Source: Alviniconcha marisindica
Lineage: Eukaryota; Mollusca; Gastropoda; Provannidae
Length of the DNA: 64,000 nt
Assembly: GCA_018857735.1 (NCBI GenBank)
Contig: JABMCL010000953.1
Span: 355,001 to 419,000, forward strand
Reading direction: 5' to 3'
The notes beneath the pieces are model-generated. The model was not told the DNA's origin, ran no database searches, and saw only the letters and a list, made by a program, of their open reading frames with translations. The position numbers and the translations under genes were made by a program. Below are positions 26,301 through 34,945 of the stretch, one piece after another (the first letter of the stretch is position 1; the number at the start of each line of letters is the position of its first letter).

Positions 26301-29300
26301 CGGTCAGCTGTGTGTGTGTGTGTGTGCATGTGTGTGTGTACAGCTGTGTGTGTATGTGTGTGTGCATGTGTGTGTGTGGGCGGTCACAGCTGTGTGTGTG
26401 TGTGTGCATGTGTGTGTGTGGGTCATGTGTGGTGATGTGTGTGTGGTGTGTGTGTGTTCGGTCACAGCTGTGTGTGTATGTGTGTGTGCATGTGTGTTGT
26501 GGTGTGTGTGTATGGTGTGTGCATGTGTGTGTGTGTGTGGTGTGTATTGTGTGTCATGTGTGTGTGTGGGCGGTCACAGCTGTGTGTGTATGTGTGTGTA
26601 TGTGTGTGTGCATGTGTGTGTGTGGGCGGTCACATGATGTGTGTGTGTATGTGTGTGTGCATGTGTGTGTGTGGCGGTCACAGCTGTGTGTGTATGTGTG
26701 TGTGTTGTGTGTGTGTGTGACGTGTGTGGTGTAATGTGTGTGTATGTGTGTGTGCATGTGTGTGTGTGGGCGGTCACAGCTGTGTGTGTATGTGTGTGTG
26801 CATGTGTGTGTGTGGGTGTGTGTGTGTATGTGTGTGTGCATGGTGTGTGTGGCGGTCACAGCTGTGTGTGTATGTGTGTGTGCATGTGTGTGTGTATTGT
26901 GTGTGTATGTGTGTGTGTAGTGTGCTGTGGTGTGTCACAGCTGTGTGGTGTGTGTGTGGATGTGTGTGTGTGTGATGTGTGTGTATGTGTGTGTGCATGT
27001 GGTGTGTGTGTGTGTGATGTGTGTGGTCATGTGTGTGTATGTGTGTGTGTATGTGTGTGTGTATGTGTGTGTATGTGTGTGTGTATGTGTGTATGCGTGT
27101 GTGTGGGCGGTCACAGCTGCGCATCACTCATCTGGTCACGCCTTGAGACTGAATGAAGACCACATGCAGTGATGTACCTGCTGGGCGATCAGCGAAGCTG
27201 GTTTGCTAGAGTGAATGCGCTTTGTAATCTTTCGCGCAAGAAGTCACGAGAGGTCGCAGCGCACTTCCGGGCCGATTTCTGAGTAGGCGTTGCTTCACGC
27301 TGTGTATAACAGTGGAAGGTGAACCTAGAATCGCGAAGCAGTACAAATGCCGATACTGTTGCAGTTACAAAAATTACCGTGGAAAGGGATGGAGGGTGGA
27401 AAAAAGTGTCTTTGCGTCGTTTTTGGGCTGACCAGAAGATCGCGAGTTCGAGAAAAAATGCGTTTGGGGGCATCCTATAGCACAAGCAACAAGTTATTGC
27501 TTATTGCCAGACACATTATGACTACGGGCCTCCAAAAATGCCTTTAAAGTTGGCAGTGTAAAATTTGAAAATTCACTGTCACCGCCTTCCATTGTGAAGA
27601 AAGTACGCACTGGAAGTAAAAGCAGCCAAGGGACTTAAGCGATGCCGGGCAAAAGTCAAGGGAGTTAACAACCCCGCCTGAATCGCCCAATAGGTCCTAT
27701 GTTAAGGAAGGTACACAGTTAGCCAATGAAAATCACCGAAACAGGGTGAAATGGGAGTTCATGGCTGACAGGCCATAGGCCCTATGTCAAGGAAGGTACA
27801 CAGCCAGCCAATGAAAATCACTGAAACAGGGTGAAATGGGAGTTCATGGCTGACAGGCCATAGGTCCTATGTCAAGGAAGGTACACAGTCAGCTGATGAA
27901 AATCACTGAAACAAGGTGAAATGGGAGTTCATGGCTGACTGGCCAATCACTGGACTGTAAATCCAGTGGCCTAGGTTTGACTCATGGGGCTGTAGAATAA
28001 CTGGGCCTAAAGCTGTAGGGTGGTCTAAATCTCAAGGCCAGGAACAATGGCTCCAAAATGGTATCCATGGACTGGGACTACACCAAAGTCCCAGCCAAAC
28101 CTCAAGTCTAAACATCTGAGATTTAAGCTAGCAATTTCACTGGCTTAAAGGTTATAGGCCTGGGATGACAGCTTTAGAGTTGTTCTGCTTGGAATGTTGG
28201 TTGTTGTTGTTTTTTTATGTGCTTTTGTCGTTGGTTTTTGTGTGCTTTTGTTGTTGCTTTACATCTGAATCCAGTTTCTATGTGTTTCTTTCTCTTTCTT
28301 TTTTATGTTATTTTTTAAATGATCAAGACTGTATGTTTGGATTGTTTGCTACTGGAACACTCACAAGTCACATGAATTGTGGTAACTAGTGACATCTTCC
28401 ATTTGGCATTTACTTCATCAAATCATACTAGATGAGTGTCAATGGCCATTTCAAACTCTTATTTTGAAGAGGAGAAAGGTCACACAAGCCAAATGATGCT
28501 GGCATAATGTGACTGTATGTTTTACTATTTGCTAATAATTATGCCAGCAAGTTTGTTTGACATCTTATATTTTAACTTGATTTACTTTCTTGTTATTTAA
28601 ATTCATTTGCACAGTATAGCCTACATGATTGCACAGCGTCCATTCTCCTTTCTGACAAGTTCAAAATGGCAGAAACAGCATATGATGCTAGTTACTCTAT
28701 GCAGTAAACGCCAAGAATACCCCACTGAAGATGTCGATAGGTTAGCATTTTTACAATTAATGACCTCATTGAGATTACTTGGGAGTTGCAGAAGTAAAAC
28801 ATGGTGAATCACATCCACAATATGGGCCTGCCATGCATGCCTTCATCTAATATGCATGTTTACCAATCTCTGCACGTGGGAAATCTGTTGTAACTAATGT
28901 AACAAAGCATGTCAGTGCGCATGCCCAGATGAGATTGCCGCATATAAAATTAACGCAAGTACTGATGCTTAACGTCTTTGTTCTCCACGTGAAGTCAGTG
29001 ACTGTTGTCTTGACTATTGTCAGCATCCACGAATAGGAACTTGGCCTAATTCAAAGTCATGGACTCTGAAGTCAGGGACTTTGGTTTAGGCCTGGCCTGC
29101 AACAGGGTGGTGGCCTGTTTTTCTGTTCTTCAACATCACCACTTCTGCACAATCACCAGTGCCTGTTTTGCCTTTCATGTGCACAGCACGCACCAAGAAT
29201 GGGCAAGATCCTTGCGCACATTAAAGACAATATGTCCACTTTTTAATAAAACTAGACTTTTTCATAAAAACTAGAAGGCTGATAAATGGCAATGGAACAC

Positions 29301-29553
29301 AAAAAATGAAAGAGTGGATAATATTTTTTAATGCTGATACTGTAAATAGTAGCAGAGTAATCAAATAATGATCGTGGCTGCTCCAGTTCTAGATTAATGC
29401 AATAAGTACATTTACAACAAACTATTTTCTTGATCTTAATGAATTATGTTGGCAACGCCCAATTTTGATACAAACACCAACAGAAAAGGGGGAACAGTTT
29501 GAAAAACAACAACTAGGAGTAGGACAAAGTAGTATGATATTAACGTCTGGGGT

Positions 29554-29608
<55 letters not shown>

Positions 29609-30025
29609 CGTGTTTGTGTGTATTGGGGGGTGGGGTGCGTACGTGCGTGTGCGCCTGCCTTCGTATGCAATTTTGACACATTTGTGCTAAATAACAGTCA
29701 CACTTACAGTTATAGAACACTATAAGACTAAGAGCAACACGCGATACAATTCTCACTGATTCTCCTTTGTCTGGCTCCGACTGGTACCTCGAAGTGGCCA
29801 ATGAGAGCCATAATCACGACGGCTAACGAGTGCCGACCGAGTCAGACTGATTGCGGCCGTTAATGGGAAGAAGTCTTACTGAACTTACTGCGGGCACGGG
29901 CTGCTGGTGCGTGTTGTTAAAAAATTTCTCTCTCCAGATGGTGCGCACAGAACCATGCCGATAATGACTTACCTCAAGTCCCCCTCAGCACACAGTTTGC
30001 GAACAAACGCTTCGATTTCTTCCAT
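5967..30025 (-). CDS. HIRIP3: HIRIP3-like H2A-H2B histone chaperone (whole gene, 9 recognised coding exons)
   Basis: Exons on the minus strand: 30025-29973, 25090-24958, 21496-18106, 13389-13225, 12689-12492, 11770-11594, 10110-9889, 8738-8495, 6091-5967. All joins are in phase if one base is discounted in exon 3, giving about 1,568 aa against roughly 556 aa for human HIRIP3. The conserved parts are at the ends: an N-terminal DEK-C-like helical region (about 1-60), a C-terminal block with Y-L-K-R-L...L-R-K-A-G-M-K-G (about 1470-1527), and a last exon beginning G-R-P-K-R and ending RDLISESESD. Everything between is Ser/Lys/Glu-rich and probably disordered. HIRIP3 binds H2A-H2B and the HIRA histone chaperone and is a CK2 substrate; the many S-D-E-D motifs fit that. 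The CHZ-like exon between exons 8 and 9 is not found. Confidence 0.86.
6208..7005. repeat. Minisatellite, 42-bp unit, HIRIP3 last intron
   Basis: About 19 copies of CAAACCACGCCTCACTAAAC plus ACCAGGACTGAGAAACTCTGTA, highly homogeneous. It starts about 115 bp from the last HIRIP3 exon. Confidence 0.95.
7006..7335. other. Ragged junction between two arrays
   Basis: Between the 42-bp and 56-bp arrays the sequence mixes damaged pieces of both units with short homopolymers. It resembles a consensus error zone or collapsed assembly. The missing HIRIP3 exon would be expected somewhere in this intron. Confidence 0.5.
7336..8115. repeat. Minisatellite, 56-bp unit, HIRIP3 last intron
   Basis: About 13 copies containing AAAGGCACAACCTCAGGGCT, GACCTGCGGCAAACACACAG and GTACCACCGCATTACT. 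8116-8494 beyond it is unique intron sequence. Confidence 0.95.
8495..8738 (-). CDS. HIRIP3: HIRIP3 exon 8 (conserved C-terminal helical block)
   Basis: From acceptor TGTTTCTAG it encodes a Ser/Lys linker, then YLKRLRVICRKVGIF and ERLKEALRKAGMKG, the conserved block that in vertebrates reads 'RLKRYxRxCG...LxxELExLGMKG'. The exon ends ATGAAAG in phase 1, matching the human boundary as I recall it. The intron starts GC (AAAG|GCAATG), so it would be GC-AG. Confidence 0.87.
8785..9250. repeat. Minisatellite, about 37-bp unit
   Basis: About 13 copies containing GTTTTATAGGCACAAAACA and CACAGCTTTGTCTT in the HIRIP3 intron between exons 7 and 8, with drift in unit length. Confidence 0.92.
9500..9860. 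repeat. Minisatellite, about 35-bp AT-rich unit
   Basis: About ten copies of AATTACTAATTATTATTATT followed by ATCTCAACAGATCTT. On the minus strand the array begins within 40 bp of the exon 7 donor. Confidence 0.92.
9889..10110 (-). CDS. HIRIP3: HIRIP3 exon 7
   Basis: 74 codons, phase 0 at both ends, from acceptor TTCCCTAG to donor AAACAG|GTCAGG. It reads RSPQAWTPAVISSPVISPLK and later DLDTSSLSSDGENEAPPQP, then a basic segment KRSGHNIKFSKRK. No fold recognised; probably disordered. Confidence 0.78.
10290..10835. repeat. Minisatellite, 69/87-bp unit, open in both strands
   Basis: Seven or eight copies; the longer form repeats an internal CACTGGGGTCAGTG block. The minus strand encodes repeated TLDSVFNETTAVSLTPVKAQ units uninterrupted for about 175 codons until one copy has a TAA. 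Because both lengths are multiples of three and the plus strand is open too, coding is unproven. The unit's end resembles the 3' end and donor of HIRIP3 exon 5. Confidence 0.85.
10840..11540. repeat. Minisatellite, 58-bp unit
   Basis: About 12 copies containing CTTGACAAAGAAATCACTGA, GCCGTGACCATGTTGCCACC and TCACTTCACTCTGCAG. The minus strand carries a TTTCTTTGTCAAGCTGCAG acceptor-like string in each copy. Confidence 0.95.
11594..11770 (-). CDS. HIRIP3: HIRIP3 exon 6 (acidic/basic module C)
   Basis: 59 codons, phase 0 at both ends: KRPQGRKR, VSDDEDDVPLKAR, acidic DESSDDND, and AAPLKVK at the donor (GTGAAG|GTAGTT). Acceptor CTTCCTCCAG. Confidence 0.82.
12216..12466. mobile_element. MITE-like element, 251 bp, long inverted ends
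   Basis: Left CTTACATTAGGAAGCTGCAG, continuing to TTATTGTGAGC, is matched in inverted orientation by the right end (TTACATTAGGAAGTTGCAG, TTATTGTGAGC), about 40 bp with a few mismatches. No clear target duplication and no ORF. It lies in the HIRIP3 intron between exons 5 and 6. Confidence 0.6.
12492..12689 (-). CDS. HIRIP3: HIRIP3 exon 5 (acidic/basic module B)
   Basis: 66 codons, phase 0 at both ends: KPKKKLIKAK, then LDSSDEDNQPLKPR, an E/D run, and NATPVKAK at the donor (GCAAAG|GTGGTT). Acceptor TTGCACCAG. Confidence 0.82.
12690..13224 (-). other. HIRIP3 intron, no recognised feature
   Basis: Unique sequence with a TTTTTTTT run near 13130. No array, element or extra exon is evident. Confidence 0.5.
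13225..13389 (-). CDS. HIRIP3: HIRIP3 exon 4 (acidic/basic module A)
   Basis: 55 codons, phase 0 at both ends. It starts KARSKKRK, then ESSSSDEDDRPLRRR, an acidic stretch, and VAVKTK|GTAC at the donor. The layout is shared with exons 5 and 6. S-D-E-D is a good CK2 site by consensus. Confidence 0.82.
13500..13735. repeat. Diverged ATCAATGTTTG repeats, then 21-bp CT-rich array
   Basis: Loose copies of TTTGCATAAATCAATGTTTG (13500-13625) lead into five copies of CCCCTCTCCTACTGCCTAATT. Confidence 0.85.
13840..14815. repeat. Minisatellite, 28/31-bp units
   Basis: About 32 copies of TTGTACAGCCATGATGGCCA plus GTGACTT or GTGACCTGTG. Each unit contains the palindrome-like GCCATGATGGC. The 300-380-codon minus ORFs across it are repeat artefacts. 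Confidence 0.95.
14816..15465. other. HIRIP3 intron; CA-rich stretch
   Basis: Includes a CA-rich segment at about 15095-15180. No element or exon recognised. Confidence 0.5.
15470..16620. repeat. Minisatellite, 36-40-bp units, diverged
   Basis: Four near-identical 40-bp copies (AGTCCTATAAAGTGTCTATG, CAGTACTGTGCAGAATCCTA) grade into about 25 diverged copies of AAGTGTCTAAGCACAACAGTG plus CAGAATCCTAT. The gradient suggests the 5' edge was homogenised recently. Confidence 0.92.
16765..17500. repeat. Minisatellite, 33-bp unit
   Basis: About 22 copies of CCTGTCTATGCACAACAGCA plus CAGAACACTTTAA. It shares CACAACAG and CAGAA words with the adjacent 15470-16620 array, so the two may have one origin. 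One plus frame gives repeated NLSMHNSTEHF, several frames are open, and there is no support for coding. Confidence 0.93.
17501..18105 (-). other. HIRIP3 intron 3, 5' part
   Basis: Unique sequence following the exon 3 donor, with an A-run at 17953-17967. No feature recognised. Confidence 0.5.
18106..21496 (-). CDS. HIRIP3: HIRIP3 exon 3 (3.4-kb central exon, apparent frameshift)
   Basis: Acceptor GTTTCACAG at 21497 opens a frame (DPVPHVNIGGNGN...) running to a stop at 19846-19844. A second frame, open from just after a TGA at 19932-19930, runs on to the donor AGAAAG|GTGTGT at 18105. The flanking exons need phase 0 at both ends, so one base too many (3,391 nt) or an unrecognised very short intron lies between 19846 and 19930. 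The protein is low-complexity, rich in Ser, Lys, Glu and Arg, with no domain I recognise. It holds two in-frame minisatellites: a 12-aa repeat and a 9-aa repeat. The long plus-strand ORFs here are antisense shadows. Confidence 0.8.
20205..20405 (-). repeat. In-frame coding minisatellite, 27-bp (9-aa) unit
   Basis: Seven or eight copies inside HIRIP3 exon 3 encode SQPSTLTGL/F-type units. Variation is mostly at two positions (T/A and G/E/R, L/F) and never breaks the frame. Confidence 0.85.
20875..21165 (-). repeat. In-frame coding minisatellite, 36-bp (12-aa) unit
   Basis: Eight copies inside HIRIP3 exon 3 encode EISGQRAECDAP and variants (A/T, C/S, A/K, P/S, S/G/N). Substitutions are conservative and the frame is unbroken, consistent with translation. 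Confidence 0.88.
21630..21815. repeat. Minisatellite, about 23-bp unit
   Basis: About eight copies of GTGTGACTCACTGACAAATAA in the intron immediately upstream of HIRIP3 exon 3. Confidence 0.9.
21893..22395. repeat. Minisatellite, 42/48-bp units
   Basis: About ten copies of CAGAACTGTTGGCAGAAGGG plus GAAGCATGTCAGGGCA, with or without an extra CAGTGT. Both lengths are multiples of three, which explains the overlapping long plus-strand ORFs. Confidence 0.93.
22396..23350 (-). other. HIRIP3 intron 2; 47-bp duplication
   Basis: AT-rich unique sequence. A segment with GGCTAGACATGCTAGTAGCG and CAACCATTCTGTCTAATTT is present twice (about 22580-22670). No exon recognised. Confidence 0.5.
23351..23405. 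repeat. GT microsatellite
   Basis: About 20 GT dinucleotides with two interruptions. Confidence 0.97.
23871..23958. other. Long hairpin (31-bp arms, 26-nt loop)
   Basis: Arm 23871-23901 (TTAGGG...CTGTCTAAGCT) pairs with 23928-23958 with about three mismatches. It could be a very small MITE or a pre-miRNA-like fold. TTAA-like bases flank it, but no certain target duplication is seen. Confidence 0.7.
24225..24290. repeat. GA-rich simple repeat
   Basis: GGGAGAGA-type units, low complexity, within HIRIP3 intron 2. Confidence 0.9.
24830..24957. repeat. Three-copy repeat touching the exon 2 donor
   Basis: Copies of TTCAGACCAAATGGAACCAC plus TGTAAA are separated by G-rich spacers. The last copy ends one short AAATTACC away from HIRIP3 exon 2. 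Confidence 0.75.
24958..25090 (-). CDS. HIRIP3: HIRIP3 exon 2 (N-terminal helical domain)
   Basis: Acceptor GTTTTCAG leads into SVLTKRLIRTQYQSHF and then EEKEKINEVLENVIQELAD, the family's N-terminal domain. The exon joins exon 1 exactly in phase 2 and ends AGG|GTAATT in phase 0. A three-copy repeat in the intron (24830-24957) reaches right up to the donor. Confidence 0.87.
25091..26043 (-). other. HIRIP3 intron 1, no recognised feature
   Basis: AT-rich unique sequence; no array, element or exon-like signal. Confidence 0.5.
26044..27115. repeat. TG-rich higher-order array
   Basis: About 1.07 kb of TGTGTGTATGTGTGTGTGCA tracts punctuated by GGGCGGTCACAGC roughly every 40-120 bp. The Cys/Val and His/Thr ORFs on both strands are artefacts. 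Alternating purine-pyrimidine of this length can form Z-DNA. Confidence 0.95.
27116..27690 (-). other. HIRIP3 intron 1, no recognised feature
   Basis: Mixed sequence with somewhat more CpG than its surroundings around 27220-27290. No gene recognised. Confidence 0.45.
27691..27940. repeat. Three-copy repeat, 85-bp unit
   Basis: Copies at about 27691, 27776 and 27861 contain TAGGTCCTATGTTAAGGAAG and GGTGAAATGGGAGTTCATGG. The third passes directly into the tRNA-like sequence. Confidence 0.88.
27930..27992 (+). repeat. tRNA-derived sequence (SINE head or tRNA pseudogene)
   Basis: TGGCTGACTGG (27932-27942) fits the pol III A box, and GGTTTGACTC (27973-27982) the B box. Between them CACTGGA-CTGTAAA-TCCAGTG forms a 7-bp anticodon-like stem with GTA in the loop, as in tRNA-Tyr. 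No matching acceptor stem, so not a functional tRNA. Confidence 0.45.
28000..29972 (-). other. HIRIP3 intron 1, 5' part
   Basis: Unique AT-rich sequence apart from a GT microsatellite at 29557-29605. No exon or element recognised. Confidence 0.5.
29973..30025 (-). CDS. HIRIP3: HIRIP3 exon 1 (start codon)
   Basis: The ATG has a good context (AAA ATG G) and reads MEEIEAFVRKLCAEGDL before donor TTGAG|GTAAGT, phase 2. It corresponds to the vertebrate 'FxRxFFxGxPDLSTLT' opening. An upstream ATG at 30113 would start a 12-codon uORF if transcription begins above it. Confidence 0.85.
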
Positions 30026-30130
30026 TTTCTTTCTCTACTATATCTTGCAGACTTGAGCTCAGCCTAATCGATTTTCATTCAGCCGAGTCCTTCTTGATCC
30101 TGGGTCGCGCCATTTTTTATCACTTTTCTG
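30026..30130 (-). promoter_or_regulatory. HIRIP3 proximal upstream region
   Basis: The minus strand carries ATGGCGCGA at 30113-30105, sharing the GGCGCGA core with the SSRP1 site, about 85 bases above the start codon. The transcription start is unknown, so the same ATG could open a 12-codon uORF ending in TGA. Confidence 0.35.
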
Positions 30131-30889
30131 GCATTTGGTTCTCCAGTATAGGAGCTTCATTTAGGGGAAGTAACTCTGATTGCCCACCACTGCGTTTGCT
30201 GACAGAAGATTTAATAGTCGAGATCCTCATCGTTGGTATGAAAGCCGACTTCATCGCATCGAAGTGGTTAAAACAACAACAGGGGAAAATTGTCCAAGGT
30301 CCGTGCGGCAGGTGTACTGCCGGTAGGTCTCGCTGTGCCCTCTTCTGGATCGGAGTGCTCGTTGCATCCAGGAGACTGGCATTCGAGGACCTGTCGCCTG
30401 TACGACCCTTGACCCGGGTATCTGCATTATCGGGAAGAAGGAAAGGGAAGGGTGCTGCGCCACAACCGGCAGCCCCAGCTCTGTGCATCATATGTAAGAG
30501 GTCACGGGGGCTGCACAGTTCCTTTCCCTCCCTTCCTGATAATGTACCCCCCCCCCCCCACCCCCACCCCCCGCGCGCGCGTTCTTCCTTCTATAGGCAG
30601 CCAGTGTCAGGAACTGCTTGAAGATTATGCTGCACTTTTTGGGGATGGGGGGTCTGCTGTGTCGTACAGGGTAAAGTGGTATGAGTAAGCAGAAATAAAA
30701 AGACTAGACAGAAACTTTAGACAAGGGGAAGGTGTACCAAACTGAGAAGATGAAGAAGAAGGGAAAAAAAGAAGAAGGGGGAAAGATGGAAACAAATAAA
30801 TCTTTATGTACAACTATAAGGTAGCTAGCGGGCTGATTCCTGCTGCTGTTCCACCTGACAACTACCTAACACCACTGAAAAACAAAAGA
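30131..30889. other. Intergenic, no recognised feature
   Basis: Contains a poly-C run at about 30547-30575. A 175-codon plus ORF at 30094-30621 has no recognisable family or codon pattern. Confidence 0.45.
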
Positions 30890-30894
30890 TGAAT

Positions 30895-31075
30895 AGGGCC
30901 AAAAAGATCAGAAGACTTCAGGACAACAAACTGTAGACTGATCAGCAAGAAAAACCACCCACTGCTATGCTGTAGAAACCAGCAAGACAGCCATCTTCAG
31001 AAACAGCTTTTTCCACAGACAATTGTAGACTGGAACGACCTAGAAAACAGCAGTCTGCACTGAGACAGTTGAGAG
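30895..31075 (+). mobile_element. LINE reverse transcriptase C-terminal remnant
   Basis: The plus-strand reading contains SHLQKQLFPQTIVDWNDLE, matching the 'SFFPRTIxxWNxLP' signature at the end of many LINE ORF2 proteins. It is short and followed by stops, so a dead 3' fragment. Confidence 0.6.
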
Positions 31076-31329
31076 ATTAGATCTTCTCTCCTGTCCTCTC
31101 CAGTCTACATTTTTATATATTTTTTAATGCTCTCCCCATTTTTCTATTGGGGTTTGTACCACAGAACTGGGTGTTGCCAATGTAGTTCATCAAAATCAAG
31201 AAGACAGCATATTAACTACTATGGAATGTAATCTGGTGGCGGTCCCAGGGACTAATGAACTCGGCCAACAAAGCTCAGTCTTCACTTACCCTCTTTACCT
31301 TCATGAAAACAGAACACATTGCCGTCATC

Positions 31330-32260
31330 TTCCTTCCTCTGCGGTAATGTAGACACCCCCATCACCTGCCTTCCTTCCTGACAGTGTAGACACCCACCCA
31401 TCATCTTCCTTCATAATGTAGACACCCACCCATCATCTTTCTTCATGACAATGTAGACACCCACCCATCATCTTCCTTCATGACAATGTAGACACCCAAT
31501 CATCATCTTCCTTCATGACAATGTAGACACCCACCCATCATCTTCCTTCCTCCATGGTAAGTTGGTGTTTTACGCCCAGTCAAACAGTTCCTCCATGGTA
31601 ATGTGGACACCCACTCATCATCTTTCTTCATGACAATGTAGACACCCACCCATCATCTTCCTTCCTCCATGGTAAGTAAGTTGGTGTTTTACGCCCAGTC
31701 AAACAGTTCCTCCATGGTAATGTGGACACCCACTCATCATCTTTCTTCATGACAATGTAGACACCCACCCATCATCTTTCTTCCTCCATGGTAATGTAGA
31801 CACCCACCCATCCTCTTCCTTCCTCCATGGTAATGTAGACACCCACCCATCATCTTCCTTCATAATGTAGACCCCCCCCCCCCCCCCCCCCTCCTCCATT
31901 GATAATGTAGACACCCCCATAAAATTCCTTCCTTCATGAAAATGTACACTCGCCCATTATCTTCCTTCACGACAATGTAGACACCCACCCATCACCTTCC
32001 TTTGTGATACTGTAGACACCCACCCATCACCTTCCTTCCTTTGTGATACTGTAGACACCCACCCATCACCTTCCTTCCTTTGTGATACTGTAGACACCCA
32101 ACCATCACCTTCCTTCCTTTGTGATACTGTAGACACCCACCCATCACCTTCCTTCCTTTGTGATACTGTAGACACCCACCCATCACCTTCCTTCCTTTGT
32201 GATACTGTAGACACCCACCCATCACCTTCCTTCCTTCGTGATACTGTAGACACCTACCCA
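31330..32260. repeat. Minisatellite, 34-41-bp units
   Basis: About 23 copies of GTAGACACCCACCCATCA plus CTTCCTTCATGACAAT (left) or CCTTCCTTCCTTTGTGATACT (right). Two copies of a GTTGGTGTTTTACGCCCAGT dispersed repeat are embedded at about 31560 and 31683. Poly-C at 31871-31890. Confidence 0.92.
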
Positions 32261-32629
32261 TCACACTTCGTTGACACTGCCTCTACCTCCGCCACCAAAC
32301 AGGAAGAATAAACTTGCTGATGCATTCTTTTTTGAACATCTGCATGAACACTGTAAAAACACATGCACACACAGATATCAGAACTGGAAAAGACAACTTT
32401 CCATTTGACTATTTTCAAGACTTTCCCCAACACTGGAATGGAATGGGTGAAGGTCATCAAACAGCATGGTCAAGCCAAAACAGCATGGTCAAGCCAAGGA
32501 GCTCCTGAGCAAGTTTTGGCAGACCTTGCTTAACCAGCGCACCTGGAAATTCCTTACATTTACACTGCCAGCTTGTTTTCTACCGTCCAGAAATGTGCTA
32601 ATTATCTCTTGGTAATTATTGAACATCAT

Positions 32630-32700
32630 GGTGTCTGAGTTCAAAACTCAGCTCAAGACTTTCCTCTTTGGAAAGGTGTGTTCACAAACCTACGTAGACC
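32630..32700 (+). mobile_element. LINE 3'-end remnant
   Basis: Reads VSEFKTQLKTFLFGK on the plus strand, the typical last residues of a LINE ORF2. Very short. Confidence 0.5.
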
Positions 32701-34160
32701 ATTGCTGCGGCCTAGGATTACGTGTATGTCTATTGTATTATGTGTGTGAAAGGTGTGTGCTAACGCATTAAGTTTTTGTTTTGTGAAAAGATTAGCCTTC
32801 TATGAGAGCCATCATTATTTCACAAAAGTATGAAGAGATATATTCCACTTACTAAAAGTGCTATGAACACCATCCTGCCTGTGAACCCAAAATTTAACCT
32901 CTGTCAGGTCAGAACTAGGAGCGAATACACACCTACAGATTGTTGCGTGTCAGGATCAAATTTGCTGAGTCAAGCAAGCTAACTGGAAGTGACCATATGC
33001 AAAGTTTAAAGATCTGACTTTGCCGTCTTTCATACCAGCTGAGAAAACTCCATCAATTTTTTTGCAGAGCCGTGCTGCCAGCAGCACAAGCGCTGAACGT
33101 TACAGTCACCTGCTTTTTTATGCCAGTAGAAAAGCAAGTTCACAAATAGTAACAATGATCATTTCTAAAGTGCAACTTCTTAAAAAGCCCTGAGCACTTT
33201 ACAAAGAACATGATGGGAGGTGGGCGAGTTGCTTAATGTACATGTACAAAAATCAAACATATACACTGAGTCACACACACACCATGGACATGTCAAATCA
33301 AACAGGGCTGAACAGGGACAAACAAACAAAGACGTAAACAAGACTCATGTTCTACACTGAACTTGTGACAGTTCTACACAAAAGACGCAATACTGCCAGT
33401 GTAATACAAATTTATTTACAGCATTTGTTTGTAAACATGATTTTGCACACATAATCTTTCATACACTCTCTCTCGCAGGCAGACACACCTCATTGCTACA
33501 CAGGTACTGAATTATACAGGTACTGAGCACCTCACTGCTCCACTTTGTTGTGTCAGAATTACGCAGGTGCTGAATTATACAGGTACTGAGCACCTCACAC
33601 TATCTCCGTCAGGACTTTTGTCCTGATGACTTTGTCCGTCACTTGATCCAGCACCGCTGCAGCCACTGTCTCCAAGGCAACACATGGGAGGTGGAGGGGG
33701 CTCTTCAGTCATGCCACCACCGCAGAGTGCACATATTTACCACAGCATGAAATGGGGGGGGGGGGGGGTGTGCTGAAATTGTTTTACTTTTTTTTTTTTT
33801 AAACAAGCCACAGGCCAGAATGAAAACCCAAGATGTGATTAGGTGCCCCCAAAACTACCAGTAAATCTTAAGCACTCGCTTTGCTGCTCTCCCTTGAATT
33901 GATGCCTGGATTGGGGGCGGGCAGGGGATCTTCCAGCATTTGAAAGCTGAAACCCAAACACAATCTCTTGCATTGAACTGAACTTAATAGCACTCTCCTT
34001 CTATCAAAAGACAACACAACAACAAAAACTCCACCATGGCCATCTAATCCAAGAAGTTTAAAATTCTGAGCTGCTTTGCAGGCGACAACACAACTAGACT
34101 CAGCCAGATGGTCCCTGGATTTGTCACACAGGCCTTCACAGCATGGTGTGGGTCTCATAA
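32701..34160. other. Intergenic, no recognised feature
   Basis: Includes a poly-G at about 33756 and a T-run at 33787. No coding exon seen on either strand. Confidence 0.45.
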
Positions 34161-34164
34161 GACC

Positions 34165-34300
34165 CAGAGGACAGTCACATACCCTGGAGGGCAGTCACAT
34201 ACCCACAGTGGCAGTCAAATATCCAGAGGGCAGTCACATACCCACAGTGGCAGTCAAATATCCAGAGGGCAGTTACATACCCACAGTGGCAGCCAAGCCC
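34165..34300. repeat. Minisatellite, about 40-bp unit
   Basis: Three copies of GGGCAGTCACATACCCACAG plus TGGCAGTCAAATATCCAGA. Confidence 0.85.
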
Positions 34301-34559
34301 GGAAAGCTCCTGAACTAGCATTACTTTTGTAAAAACTCCAGGTATCACTATATAAAGGCACGAGCAGGAAAACAGTGTTCACCCCGGTGTTAAACTAATC
34401 AACAGTATATGATGTGAAGTACACAATCCTTAAGTCATGGGTTTGAGGAGCCATGCTTATGCAGCATTAGGCCTTCATAAAAAGCAGGGTTCCCCAGTTC
34501 CCCCAATGCAGGGACTGTGTAGTTCACAGCAAAGGGTGGTCCATACACCGTGGGTCTGT

Positions 34560-34945
34560 GTCTGTGAGCACCCTTACTCTTTATACAGGCCCAGCACTAC
34601 CAAAGTCTGCGTTCTCATAGACCCGTGACCCGCACTGATGACCCATACCTTTATACAGGCCCAGCACTGCCAAAGTCTGTGTTCTCACAGACCCATGACC
34701 CGCACTGATGACCCATACCTTTATACAGACCCAGCACTGCCAAAGTATGGGTTCTCACAGACCCGCACAGATGACCCATACCTTTATACAGGCCCAGCAC
34801 TGCCAAAGTACGGGTTCTCACAGACCCATGACCTGCACTGATGACCCATACCTTTATACAGACCCAGCACTGCCAAAGTACAGGTTCTCACAGACCCATG
34901 ACCCACACTGATGACCCATACCTTTATACAGGCCCCGTACTGCGG
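34560..34945. repeat. Minisatellite, about 70-bp unit
   Basis: Five to six copies containing CCATACCTTTATACAGGCCC and AGCACTGCCAAAGT. Confidence 0.92.

Noticed and set aside
26042..27156. Cys/Val-rich and His/Thr-rich ORFs
   Set aside because: They are translations of the TG array in all frames.
30094..30621. 175-codon plus ORF just upstream of HIRIP3
   Set aside because: No recognisable family, spans a poly-C run, overlaps the promoter region and lacks splice context.
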